Shown here: positions 1-5,972 of the stretch, one piece after another
Position numbering within the stretch: the stretch's first letter is position 1
Layout of the letters: each line of letters opens with the position of its first letter
Source of the DNA: Calditrichota bacterium
Lineage (GTDB): Bacteria; Electryoneota; RPQS01
Direction of reading: 5' to 3'
Length of the DNA stretch: 6,286 nt
NCBI GenBank assembly: GCA_020057985.1
Contig: JAGVEU010000358.1
Coordinates: 1-6,286, forward strand
Made by a program: the position numbers and the translations under genes
The notes under the pieces: generated by a model
The model's input: the letters and a program-made list of their open reading frames with translations, nothing else
Told to the model about the DNA's origin: nothing
Database searches by the model: none

Positions 1-1229
1 CCCGGCCAGGACCGGGCTACCCCGCGCAACGCCTCAAAGTCAACCTTCGCATAGATGGCGGTGGAACTTTGGGAGCGATGCCGCAGGATCTCAGAGATCT
101 CTGCGATGGAAGCCCCGTGGCGAATCATTCTGGTCGCGAGGCTGTGCCGGAAAATGTGAGCGGCACTGCGGCTTGGTGAACGTAGACCGGCCCGGCGGAG
201 CGCCAGGCGCACAATGTGGCCGACCGCGCATGGACCTGCCAGCCCGGCGCGCGGTGCAAACATTCGGAGGAAGACCTGCCGGGATGCGCTGGCGCCACGG
301 TCCTTACTGATGTAGAGCGCCAAGGCCTCTCCAATATCCGACAGCAGAGGGAGGCGATTTAGTACACGGCCCTTGCCGCGAACGACGATCTCGCCCGTTC
401 GCCAGTGAATGTCGCCCAACTCCAGGGCGACTACCTCGCCCGCACGCAGGCCGAGTCGTGCCAGCAGGAGCAGGATAGCGTAGTCGCGGCGCCCGCGTGG
501 GATAGAACGATCAGTTGTCGAGAGAAGGCTTTCAACCTCCTCGGGCGAGAGATAGGGGTGTACCGTAGCCTCACGCCATCTACGAACTGTGGGAACCGAG
601 GGGGAGAGATCAATTGCCGCTTCCCCACGGAGGAAGAGAAAGCGAAAAAATGATCGGAGGACCGTGGCCAAAAGCCGCAGGTACTCTCTCGACCGGCTGC
701 TGACGTGGTCGATGAGGAAGTCCCGGACTGTTATTGCGTCCAGTGCCTCCGGAGAGGCGCATCCAGTCTTGGCTACCTGCTCGCTGAGGAAATGATGGAT
801 AAAGGGCAAGTAGACACGAATCGTGTTTTCCGTAAGCCCACGCTCTTTGCGAAGGTAGTCCATGTAACGCTGTTTGAGTCTATCCACGGGCGAGGCATCG
901 ATCCGCAAAGGAGTAATCGGCCTTCCCAACTCAGCGCGGAGATACTTTAGGAAAAGCCGAAGAGTAGCCAATTCGGCCTTGATCCGGTACTTCCCCCTTC
1001 GGGGCCTGCGCTCCACGAATGCAGTTAAATGGAGCTCATTCAGATCATCTACGGAGATCTGCTTTCCTACGCTCCACCGAGCGAAGACAGCAGCGATTGC
1101 TCTCTTCTTTCGTAGCGTCCGTTCAGCGTAGCCCTCAATGCGAAGGTGCGTTAGGAAAGAGTCGAGATGAATGTTAAACGGGCCCAAAAGTGGACCCCCT
1201 TTTGCCGCAAATACGTTGTCTGTTATCAT
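1..1229 (-). CDS. Tyrosine recombinase/integrase, C-terminal end cut by window start
   Basis: Site-specific recombinase that cuts and rejoins DNA through a 3'-phosphotyrosine intermediate. The frame is open for 409 codons from ATG 1229-1227 to the window edge, with no frameshift or stop. The catalytic set is complete: Arg262 (LGLRAGEV), Lys286 (VRGKG), His358 and Arg361 (HIFRHS), His384 (LRHRS) and nucleophile Tyr393 (TAIYAKVD), with normal spacing between box II and the Tyr. The N-terminal part is longer than in XerC/XerD (about 300 residues in all). It holds two similar SAM-like helical segments, near residues 23-52 (LRIEGYAERTLRKK) and 121-150 (LRKERGLTENTIRVY), suggesting a duplicated core-binding region. 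The end should lie shortly beyond the window, since little normally follows the Tyr. The long form resembles recombinases of transposon-like elements, including recombinase-in-trio (RIT) elements; that assignment is inference. Start chosen by AAAGGAG seven bases upstream. Confidence 0.93.
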   Translation of the reverse strand, partial: MITDNVFAAKGGPLLGPFNIHLDSFLTHLRIEGYAERTLRKKRAIAAVFARWSVGKQISVDDLNELHLTAFVERRPRRGKYRIKAELATLRLFLKYLRAELGRPITPLRIDASPVDRLKQRYMDYLRKERGLTENTIRVYLPFIHHFLSEQVAKTGCASPEALDAITVRDFLIDHVSSRSREYLRLLATVLRSFFRFLFLRGEAAIDLSPSVPTVRRWREATVHPYLSPEEVESLLSTTDRSIPRGRRDYAILLLLARLGLRAGEVVALELGDIHWRTGEIVVRGKGRVLNRLPLLSDIGEALALYISKDRGASASRQVFLRMFAPRAGLAGPCAVGHIVRLALRRAGLRSPSRSAAHIFRHSLATRMIRHGASIAEISEILRHRSQSSTAIYAKVDFEALRGVARSWP

Positions 1230-1236
1230 GTGGTTT

Positions 1237-1243
1237 CTCCTTT
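1237..1243 (-). promoter_or_regulatory. Ribosome binding site of the tyrosine recombinase
   Basis: On the minus strand this reads AAAGGAG, seven bases before the ATG at 1229. It fixes the recombinase start, because no other start codon nearby has such a site. Confidence 0.75.
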
Positions 1244-1259
1244 CTGGCGGGATTGCCAG
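1244..1259. repeat. Short inverted repeat CTGGC-6-GCCAG upstream of the recombinase
   Basis: Arms CTGGC (1244-1248) and GCCAG (1255-1259) are separated by six bases. The structure ends one base before the recombinase ribosome binding site. In the leader RNA it could form a small hairpin affecting translation. Short arms around a 6-bp spacer also resemble a tyrosine-recombinase core site. Arms of five bases are common by chance, so it is recorded only for its position. Confidence 0.3.
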
Positions 1260-1277
1260 TCTGAAGATCCCACAATT

Positions 1278-1345
1278 ATTATGCCGCGTCAGTAAATATC
1301 CAGAAGCGCGAGATGTGCCCTTCTAAACCTTCAACGCGGCATAAT
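1278..1345. repeat. Perfect 12-bp inverted repeat, possible recombinase site or element end
   Basis: ATTATGCCGCGT at 1278-1289 is repeated as its exact reverse complement, ACGCGGCATAAT, at 1334-1345, with 44 bases between. The left arm is 48 bases upstream of the recombinase start. The right arm ends exactly where the uninterrupted IS66-derived frame begins. The left arm, read on the minus strand, contains CATAAT, a fair match to a sigma-70 -10 box for the recombinase, but no good -35 box lies at the right distance. Possible roles, all inferred, are a recombinase binding/end site, an operator for self-regulation, or an RNA hairpin. The spacer is much longer than the 6-8 bp of a simple core site. 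Confidence 0.6.
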
Positions 1346-1605
1346 CCGGAGGTCGGCATTACATTTGTGAGCAAACTCTGAAAAAGGCTATTCTCCATCG
1401 AAAAAATAGTCTGTTCTACAAGACCGAACACGGCGCGGTTGTCGGTGATATGTTCATGAGCCTGATCCACACCTGCAACATAGGGGGCGTCAATCCCTTC
1501 GGCTACCTGGTTGCTCTCCAGAAGCATTCCTCCGAGGTCTTCAAGAACTCCGGCAATTGGATGCCATGGAATTACCAGGCCGGCATCCCCGTCAACGATT
1601 CCTGA
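1345..1605 (+). pseudogene. IS66-family transposase (TnpC), C-terminal remnant
   Basis: An open frame of 86 codons after an in-frame TAA (1342-1344) ends at TGA 1603-1605. From about 1372 it matches what I recall of the C-terminal end of large IS66 transposases: the ILHRKNSLFYKTEHGA block, GDMFMSLIHTCNIGGVNPF, then a Leu-Gln-Lys-His segment and the terminal WMPWNY. The DDE catalytic core, which lies upstream in this family, is missing, and no start codon or ribosome binding site is present, so this is a dead fragment. The homology fades near the inverted-repeat arm at 1334-1345, suggesting the upstream part was removed or displaced by an insertion there. The right end of the IS may be near 1671-1680 (tacgtttgcc), similar to the degenerate ...CGCTTAC ends of IS66 elements, but this is uncertain. 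Confidence 0.85.
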
Positions 1606-1740
1606 TGAGCCTGCTACCCAGTATTTTAAATTAACCGCTGCCTGTGGCGCTACAACCGGGAGGCGTGGGGTACGTTTGCCCCCCCCGGCCTCGCCCCCGG
1701 CAAACTTTTTCCCGCTACGCAGCCTTACCGGAAAGACACC
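1606..1740. other. Non-coding gap between IS66 remnant and sugar gene cluster
   Basis: No gene is recognised. The stretch contains an AT-rich patch (about 1622-1634), probable trailing IS66 sequence, a run of eight C's (1679-1686) and the inverted repeat at 1674-1705. A weak GGAAAG (1730-1735) serves as ribosome binding site for the SDR gene at 1741. I see no convincing promoter for the cluster here. Confidence 0.5.
1674..1710 (+). terminator. Possible terminator hairpin or relic transposon-end pair
   Basis: GTTTGCC (1674-1680) pairs perfectly with GGCAAAC (1699-1705) across an 18-base C-rich loop, and TTTTT follows at 1706-1710. The order matches a rightward intrinsic terminator that would close transcription from the IS66 side. 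The stem is short and the loop long, so it may be weak. It may instead be a facing pair of insertion-sequence ends, since GTTTGCC resembles a degenerate IS66 terminal sequence. Confidence 0.35.
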
Positions 1741-2685
1741 ATGAATCAGCAAAATGCAACAAAAAGGGTGATTGTCACTGGCGGGAATGGCTTCATCGGC
1801 CGTCATATCGTCAGGCGACTGAAGGCTGCGGACAATTGCGAGATCGTTATTGTCGACATGGAGACTACGGGCGGCGCAATCCCGACGATGTACGGCAGTT
1901 TCGGGGATCGTGCGTTCATGAAAAGCGTTCTGCATGAACATGACACGGTACTGCACCTGGCATGTTCGACCATTCCGGCGACCTCGGAAATGGACCGGAA
2001 GGCCGATATCGGCGACAATATTGCGGGAAGTGTCGAGCTACTTGAAGCGTGTGTCGCAAAGCGCATCGCGCGCCTGATCTTTATGTCTTCGGGCGGTTCG
2101 GTCTACGGCAAGCACGGTGCCGACGGAGCTCGCGAGGACAGTCCGACGAATCCGGTTAGCTCTCACGGTGCCATGAAGCTGGCGATCGAAAAATATATCG
2201 CTGTTTTCCGCGCGCTCTATGGGCTGCCGTACGTCATTGTCCGTGCTTCCAATCCCTATGGTTGGACTTTTGAACGGAAGAAAAACCAAGGGATCATCGA
2301 TGTTGCGCTCCGCAAGGCGTTGAAAAACGAGACGATAGCGATCTGGGGAGACGGCTCCGTCGTCAGGGATTTCATCCATATCGACGACTTGACAGAGGCC
2401 TTGTATAAAATAGTGGAAAGTGATCTGACCGACGAGATCCTCAACATCGGGACCGGAACCGGCGTATCGGTGAACCAGATCCTGTCCGCGATTGAGCAAA
2501 CGATCGGCAGGACTTTACATAAGGAATATGTGCCGGACAGAGGGTTCGATGTTTCCTCAAACGTACTGAACGTACAGAAGGTGCTGACGAAGCTCGGGTG
2601 GCGCCCGGAAACAACCATTGAAGAGGGAATTCACAAGGTATACGACGCTATGATGCGGGAAGATCTGCCGCTGCGTACGAGCTAA
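1741..2685 (+). CDS. NAD-dependent sugar epimerase/dehydratase (extended SDR family)
   Basis: Cytoplasmic nucleotide-sugar enzyme of the GalE/WbpP-like extended SDR group, 314 residues, the usual length. The Rossmann dinucleotide motif is GGNGFIG (Gly14, Gly17, Gly20), with Asp39 ending the second strand as the expected ribose-binding acid. SSGGSVYG (116-123) is the Ser/Thr segment of the active site. RASNPYG and GDGSVVRDFIHIDD (203-216) are typical of the sugar-binding half, and NIGTGTGVSV precedes the C-terminal helices. The oddity is the catalytic YxxxK motif, which reads His142-Gly-Ala-Met-Lys146 (in SSHGAMKLAIEKY): Lys is kept and Tyr is replaced by His. Activity, if retained, may differ from that of a normal epimerase. 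The natural substrate, probably a UDP- or dTDP-sugar, cannot be read from sequence. First gene of the rightward cluster, more GC-rich than the next three and 65 bases before the DUF362 gene. Confidence 0.9.
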   Translation: MNQQNATKRVIVTGGNGFIGRHIVRRLKAADNCEIVIVDMETTGGAIPTMYGSFGDRAFMKSVLHEHDTVLHLACSTIPATSEMDRKADIGDNIAGSVELLEACVAKRIARLIFMSSGGSVYGKHGADGAREDSPTNPVSSHGAMKLAIEKYIAVFRALYGLPYVIVRASNPYGWTFERKKNQGIIDVALRKALKNETIAIWGDGSVVRDFIHIDDLTEALYKIVESDLTDEILNIGTGTGVSVNQILSAIEQTIGRTLHKEYVPDRGFDVSSNVLNVQKVLTKLGWRPETTIEEGIHKVYDAMMREDLPLRTS

Positions 2686-2750
2686 CCGCTAATCGCAAGA
2701 AACGAAGCATTAAGCAAAAAACAGTCACGTACTGAGGAATAGGAGACTGA

Positions 2751-3629
2751 ATGAAATCGGAGATATTTGTTTCCAAGATACTCAAAACGGATGTCAATGG
2801 AGCGATGGAGCGGTTACTGGAACACTTGCCCTTCCCAAGAGAAGCTCGCACGATTGGCATCAAACTGAATTTGTGCGACTATCGTAAACCAGAATCTGGC
2901 GCAGTAACAGACCCCGTGGTTCTTGAACCGCTCTTGTTGGGAGTTCGGCAGCGCTACCCTGATGCAGATATCTTTGTGTACGAACACGATGCGACAGGAA
3001 CTTTGGCAAGTAACCTGTTTGGCTACGTTGGCGTAGACAGGGTGGCGTCACGGTATGGTGTGCGATGTGTGAGTTTGGCGAATAAGGAATGGGTTGTCAA
3101 AAGGATTCGAGGCACACACTTTAGCGAATTGGAAATCCCACGGATATTGGCGGAGTGTGATCTTTTAATCAATCACCCCAAGCTAAAGACTCATGGCCAA
3201 GTATTTATGACCTGTGGGTTAAAGAACATGTACGGCTGTCACCGATTAAAGAGGAAGGTCATTTACCATCGCAGATTGATCAATGAGGCGATTGTGGACA
3301 TCAATCTGGCTATACCGAGCCATCTTATAGTGGTAGACGCCAATTTGTGCGTGGAAGGGAATCGCGGCCCAACTCAAGGACTTCCCAAGCGAGTTGGCCT
3401 GTTGATTGGAGGATCGGATATTGTCGCGGTGGATGCGTTTGGAGCGAAGTTAATGGGATTTAAACATCGCAAAGTTCGCCATATCGTCCTCGCGGCTCGA
3501 ATGGGATTGGGATTTCTCAATTATCAAGTTATTGGTGATTGGGATCCGAAGAATGCCGCCATTTACAAATTTAGATTCAGCATGTTCAACTACCGACTGA
3601 TGCAATTTGCGCGGAGGCTGCTCAAATGA
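2751..3629 (+). CDS. DUF362 domain protein, stand-alone
   Basis: A 292-residue protein of the DUF362 family (PF04015), whose biochemical function is not established. Family landmarks in order are GIKLNL (36-41), AVTDP (51-55), LINHPKLKTHG (139-149), CGLKNMYGCH (155-164), VVDANLCVEGNRGP (194-207) and DIVAVDAFGAKLMG followed by the conserved Gly-rich C-terminal part. Some DUF362 proteins carry a ferredoxin-type 4Fe-4S domain; no CxxCxxC cluster motif is seen here. Scattered Cys residues (42, 155, 163, 200) could still be of interest. There is no signal peptide or clear membrane segment, so it is probably cytoplasmic. AGGAG (2741-2745), five bases before ATG, supports the start. Its stop overlaps the start of the next gene (ATGA), implying translational coupling to the Gfo/Idh oxidoreductase and a shared pathway. 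A role in glycan or cofactor chemistry is inference from context only. Confidence 0.88.
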   Translation: MKSEIFVSKILKTDVNGAMERLLEHLPFPREARTIGIKLNLCDYRKPESGAVTDPVVLEPLLLGVRQRYPDADIFVYEHDATGTLASNLFGYVGVDRVASRYGVRCVSLANKEWVVKRIRGTHFSELEIPRILAECDLLINHPKLKTHGQVFMTCGLKNMYGCHRLKRKVIYHRRLINEAIVDINLAIPSHLIVVDANLCVEGNRGPTQGLPKRVGLLIGGSDIVAVDAFGAKLMGFKHRKVRHIVLAARMGLGFLNYQVIGDWDPKNAAIYKFRFSMFNYRLMQFARRLLK

Positions 3630-4702
3630 AGATTCGTTGCGGCCTTGTTGGATGCGGTAATATTGTGCAACAAATCCATCTCCCCGCGTGGCATGCAATA
3701 GCAGATCTATCAATTGAAGCGGTCTGTGATTCGAACGAGGTTGCGTTGGGCAGAGTCTGCAAGCAATTGGGGATTTCGCGTGGTTATACCGAGATAGACC
3801 GCTTTTTGGATGAGAATCCACGCCTTGACTTTGTTTGCATCGCCACGCCGGGTTTCACTCATTATGGCATCACCACGAAGGTGGTAGATCGCGGCCTCAA
3901 TACAATAATTGAGAAACCCATTGCCCTGTCGCTACAAGAAACTCTGGATTTGAAAGCACGAGCAGAGCGCGCCAAAGTGCTCGTGTGTGTAGTCCAGAAT
4001 TACAGATTCCGTGATTCTGTTCTTGCAGTTCGGAGAGCTTTTGATGAGGGTCTTCTCGGGCGGATTTGCCAAGTTGATACCACCCTTCACGGGCAGTCTA
4101 TATACAACGAGGAGGCACCTTGGAGCTGGGACGAGCGTCGCCATCGGGTTCTCCTGTATGAACATGCTGTGCATCTTCTTGACTTGCAGGTATACTTCGC
4201 CGGGGGAATTGAGAAAGTTCTCGCAATCAAGGTCTATGTTGATGAAGAATTGAATTGTACTAAAAACATTTATGCAATGGTCGAGCACAAGACTGGAGCA
4301 GTGGGGAACATTGATCTTCAGTTGTTTTCGTCCTCAAACTATGCCCAAAGCGAGATTTTCGGGACCGCAAATGATGCCACGATCAAGTTTTCTCCGGAAT
4401 CCTATCGCCTCTACTCCGGGCAAGTAAATCCATTAGATGAATTATATGGCGACTTCCGACGTATCATGAATTTTGTAGTACCCGCTTTGATTGGGAAGGT
4501 CAAACCTCCTAAAATCCCACGGCAGGCTCAATCTCATCATCGTCTCTTCTCGAGTTTTGTCCAGGCCTTGCAGGATAGGTCCTTGCCGCTACCTGTTTCT
4601 ATTGATGATGTGTTACCTACGATGGAACTACTTGAAGCCTTGGCGGTGCCAACTTATGGATCTCCACTGACGTTTGAATCATTGAAAGCGCAACGAGCAT
4701 AG
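3626..4702 (+). CDS. Gfo/Idh/MocA-family sugar oxidoreductase
   Basis: NAD(P)-dependent dehydrogenase or reductase of sugars, nucleotide sugars or cyclitols, 358 residues, normal for the family and cytoplasmic. The N-terminal Rossmann fold has GLVGCGNIVQ (Gly9, Gly11), where the third Gly of the fingerprint is Val14. IATPGFTHY ends the fourth strand, and IIEKPIALS carries the signature Glu96-Lys97-Pro98, Lys97 being the usual active-site lysine. QNYRF (124-128) follows. EHAVHLLD (179-186) corresponds to the G-x-H-x-x-D catalytic segment, giving His183 and Asp186. The C-terminal part is the typical beta-sheet domain (EHKTGAVGNIDLQ and onward). The start overlaps the DUF362 stop by four bases and has GGAGG (3613-3617) nine bases upstream. 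With the SDR and GT2 genes it most likely makes or edits the sugar donor for a surface glycan; exact substrate unknown. Confidence 0.92.
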   Translation: MKIRCGLVGCGNIVQQIHLPAWHAIADLSIEAVCDSNEVALGRVCKQLGISRGYTEIDRFLDENPRLDFVCIATPGFTHYGITTKVVDRGLNTIIEKPIALSLQETLDLKARAERAKVLVCVVQNYRFRDSVLAVRRAFDEGLLGRICQVDTTLHGQSIYNEEAPWSWDERRHRVLLYEHAVHLLDLQVYFAGGIEKVLAIKVYVDEELNCTKNIYAMVEHKTGAVGNIDLQLFSSSNYAQSEIFGTANDATIKFSPESYRLYSGQVNPLDELYGDFRRIMNFVVPALIGKVKPPKIPRQAQSHHRLFSSFVQALQDRSLPLPVSIDDVLPTMELLEALAVPTYGSPLTFESLKAQRA

Positions 4703-4710
4703 ACGCGGAA

Positions 4711-4715
4711 GGAGG
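4711..4715 (+). promoter_or_regulatory. GGAGG site unusually far from the GT2 start
   Basis: GGAGG at 4711-4715 (AAGGAGG from 4709) is the strongest Shine-Dalgarno sequence before the GT2 gene but lies 21 bases from ATG 4737. Between them the frame has no ATG, GTG or TTG start, only rare-type candidates such as ATA 4722-4724 and ATC 4728-4730. A second purine run, AAGGAA (4731-4736), touches the ATG and is too close to be ideal. The true start is therefore slightly uncertain. Confidence 0.4.
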
Positions 4716-4736
4716 ATTGAAATAAAGATCAAGGAA

Positions 4737-5675
4737 ATGCCTTCGACATCTATCGATACCCTGAAAGGTCCCAATCTGCCATCACCAGTCGCGGCAGTAA
4801 TAATTACATACAATGGAGGAACGACTATTGATGCTTGCTTGCGCAGCCTAACGGGCTTTTGCGAAGAGATTCATATTGTTGACAGCGGCAGTACAGATCA
4901 AACTCTGGATATATGCCGAAGATACACGGATAAGATACATTCACATCCCTTCGTAGATTGCGCAAGCCAGTGGAGCTGGGCTATGACACATATACCATTG
5001 GGTTGTAGATGGATGATGGCACTGGACCAAGATTATGTTCTCACTGAAGGTCTCAAACGCCAGATTGCACATGTAGTCTTGCTTCCGGAGTCCGATATTC
5101 GTGGCTACTTTCTTACCATTGGTATAGTTTTTCGCGGGAAGAGACTTCGTTCCTATGGTATGAATAGGTTGTTCTTGCGACTATTCGACGTTCAGCATAC
5201 GCGGGTCGGTGTCAGTGTTCTCGATGACCATCGCTTCATTGTTCAAGGTGCGACGAGGATACTAACCGGTCTAATGCTACACGATAATCGCAACGAGAAT
5301 GATATTGATTTTTACATTGATAAACAACAGGTCTATTCGACGCATATGGCGGCGGAAGAAGTGCTTAGAAGCTCAGGCCGGATTGGCTGGATAGTAAAGC
5401 CTTGCGCATTTGGCAATCCGGATCAACGAGTTACTTGGTTAAAGAGAATCTGGCAACGCCTACCGCTTTATTGGCGTCCTTTTTTCTATTTTGTGTATAG
5501 ATATATAATCCGACTGGGTTTCTTGGATGGATGGGATGGTTTTTTGTTTGATTTTCTTCATGCTTTTTGGTTCCGGCTTATGGTAGATGTCAAGATTATG
5601 GACATAAGGCGTAAAATTGCATCTGGAGCCTTGACACTGGATGATCTTGAGCGACAGTTTCGCCATACTTATTAA
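4737..5675 (+). CDS. Family 2 glycosyltransferase (WaaE/KdtX-like)
   Basis: Transfers a sugar from a nucleotide donor to a lipid-linked, LPS-core or capsule acceptor, probably on the cytoplasmic face of the inner membrane. The 312-residue protein opens with AAVIITYNGG (19-28), followed by IVDSGSTDQT (47-56), the donor-binding aspartates Asp49 and Asp54. MALDQDYVL (94-102) supplies the DxD equivalent Asp97-Gln-Asp99. A C-terminal aromatic and hydrophobic stretch (RPFFYFVYRYIIRLGFLDG and on to residue 285) is characteristic of this subgroup and would sit at the membrane. The WaaE/KdtX similarity is judged from these motifs, not from a search; the transferred sugar is not predictable. The ATG at 4737 leaves 18 residues before the domain and has an imperfect ribosome binding site. 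It lies 34 bases after the Gfo/Idh gene, so it probably belongs to the same transcript. Confidence 0.92.
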   Translation: MPSTSIDTLKGPNLPSPVAAVIITYNGGTTIDACLRSLTGFCEEIHIVDSGSTDQTLDICRRYTDKIHSHPFVDCASQWSWAMTHIPLGCRWMMALDQDYVLTEGLKRQIAHVVLLPESDIRGYFLTIGIVFRGKRLRSYGMNRLFLRLFDVQHTRVGVSVLDDHRFIVQGATRILTGLMLHDNRNENDIDFYIDKQQVYSTHMAAEEVLRSSGRIGWIVKPCAFGNPDQRVTWLKRIWQRLPLYWRPFFYFVYRYIIRLGFLDGWDGFLFDFLHAFWFRLMVDVKIMDIRRKIASGALTLDDLERQFRHTY

Positions 5676-5972
5676 TGGAGGGGCGACCGAGGCTGAGCGA
5701 TCTTAGATTGGACAAGATTTACCACCGGGGGAAATAGGTGCGGCTTCCTCATCGGCAATGCCACGAGGGCGGTCATCGATGAACTATCCGGGGGAAACTG
5801 GGGTTATGCAAGCTCTCTCAGTAGTGCCCGGTTTGAACAAATTTAGTGGCATCCCTCATTCGCAGCACAATAAGCAGCATCCGCGACTGCTGGTTTCTCA
5901 ATTGAGGATTTTTCTTTAGAAATAATAATATGCGTGTCTTTTGCCGCACGCCAACGAAATGATGTGGGTAAT
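5676..5972. other. Intergenic region, no recognisable gene
   Basis: About 300 bases between the GT2 and FkbM genes. Small open frames occur (5675-5737, 5697-5846, 5758-5919) but none has a ribosome binding site with a recognisable protein. The left two thirds are GC-balanced and could be decayed coding or insertion-sequence DNA that I cannot identify. The right third is AT-rich, with a 10-bp palindrome CTCAATTGAG (5897-5906). No clear terminator follows the GT2 gene. Confidence 0.5.
5902..5931 (+). promoter_or_regulatory. Candidate sigma-70-type promoter before the FkbM gene
   Basis: TTGAGG (5902-5907) matches four of six bases of the -35 consensus. TAATAT (5926-5931), 18 bases on, matches four of six of the -10 consensus in an AT-rich setting. 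Transcription would start about 35 bases before the FkbM ATG. The -35 overlaps the palindrome CTCAATTGAG, which could be an operator. Matches are modest. Confidence 0.3.

Noticed and set aside
405..1131. Several plus-strand open frames of 68-85 codons
   Set aside because: They are opposite the intact recombinase reading frame and show no recognisable domain.
1279..1956. Minus-strand open frame of 225 codons
   Set aside because: It lies antisense to the IS66 remnant and the start of the SDR gene, both of which have clear homology on the plus strand. Its translation resembles no family I know and it has no convincing ribosome binding site.
2038..2618. Minus-strand open frames opposite the SDR gene
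   Set aside because: They are shadows of a GC-rich coding sequence; the plus-strand protein has all family motifs.
3932..4288. Open frames on both strands inside the Gfo/Idh gene
   Set aside because: They overlap a well-supported gene in other frames and have no family features.
5675..5737. 20-codon frame whose ATG overlaps the GT2 stop (TAATG)
   Set aside because: The overlap looks like coupling, but the peptide is very short, arginine-rich without recognisable motif, and has no conservation evidence.
5758..5919. 53-codon plus-strand frame in the gap before FkbM
   Set aside because: There is no ribosome binding site and no recognisable protein, and a competing open frame overlaps it. It is listed only as part of the gap.
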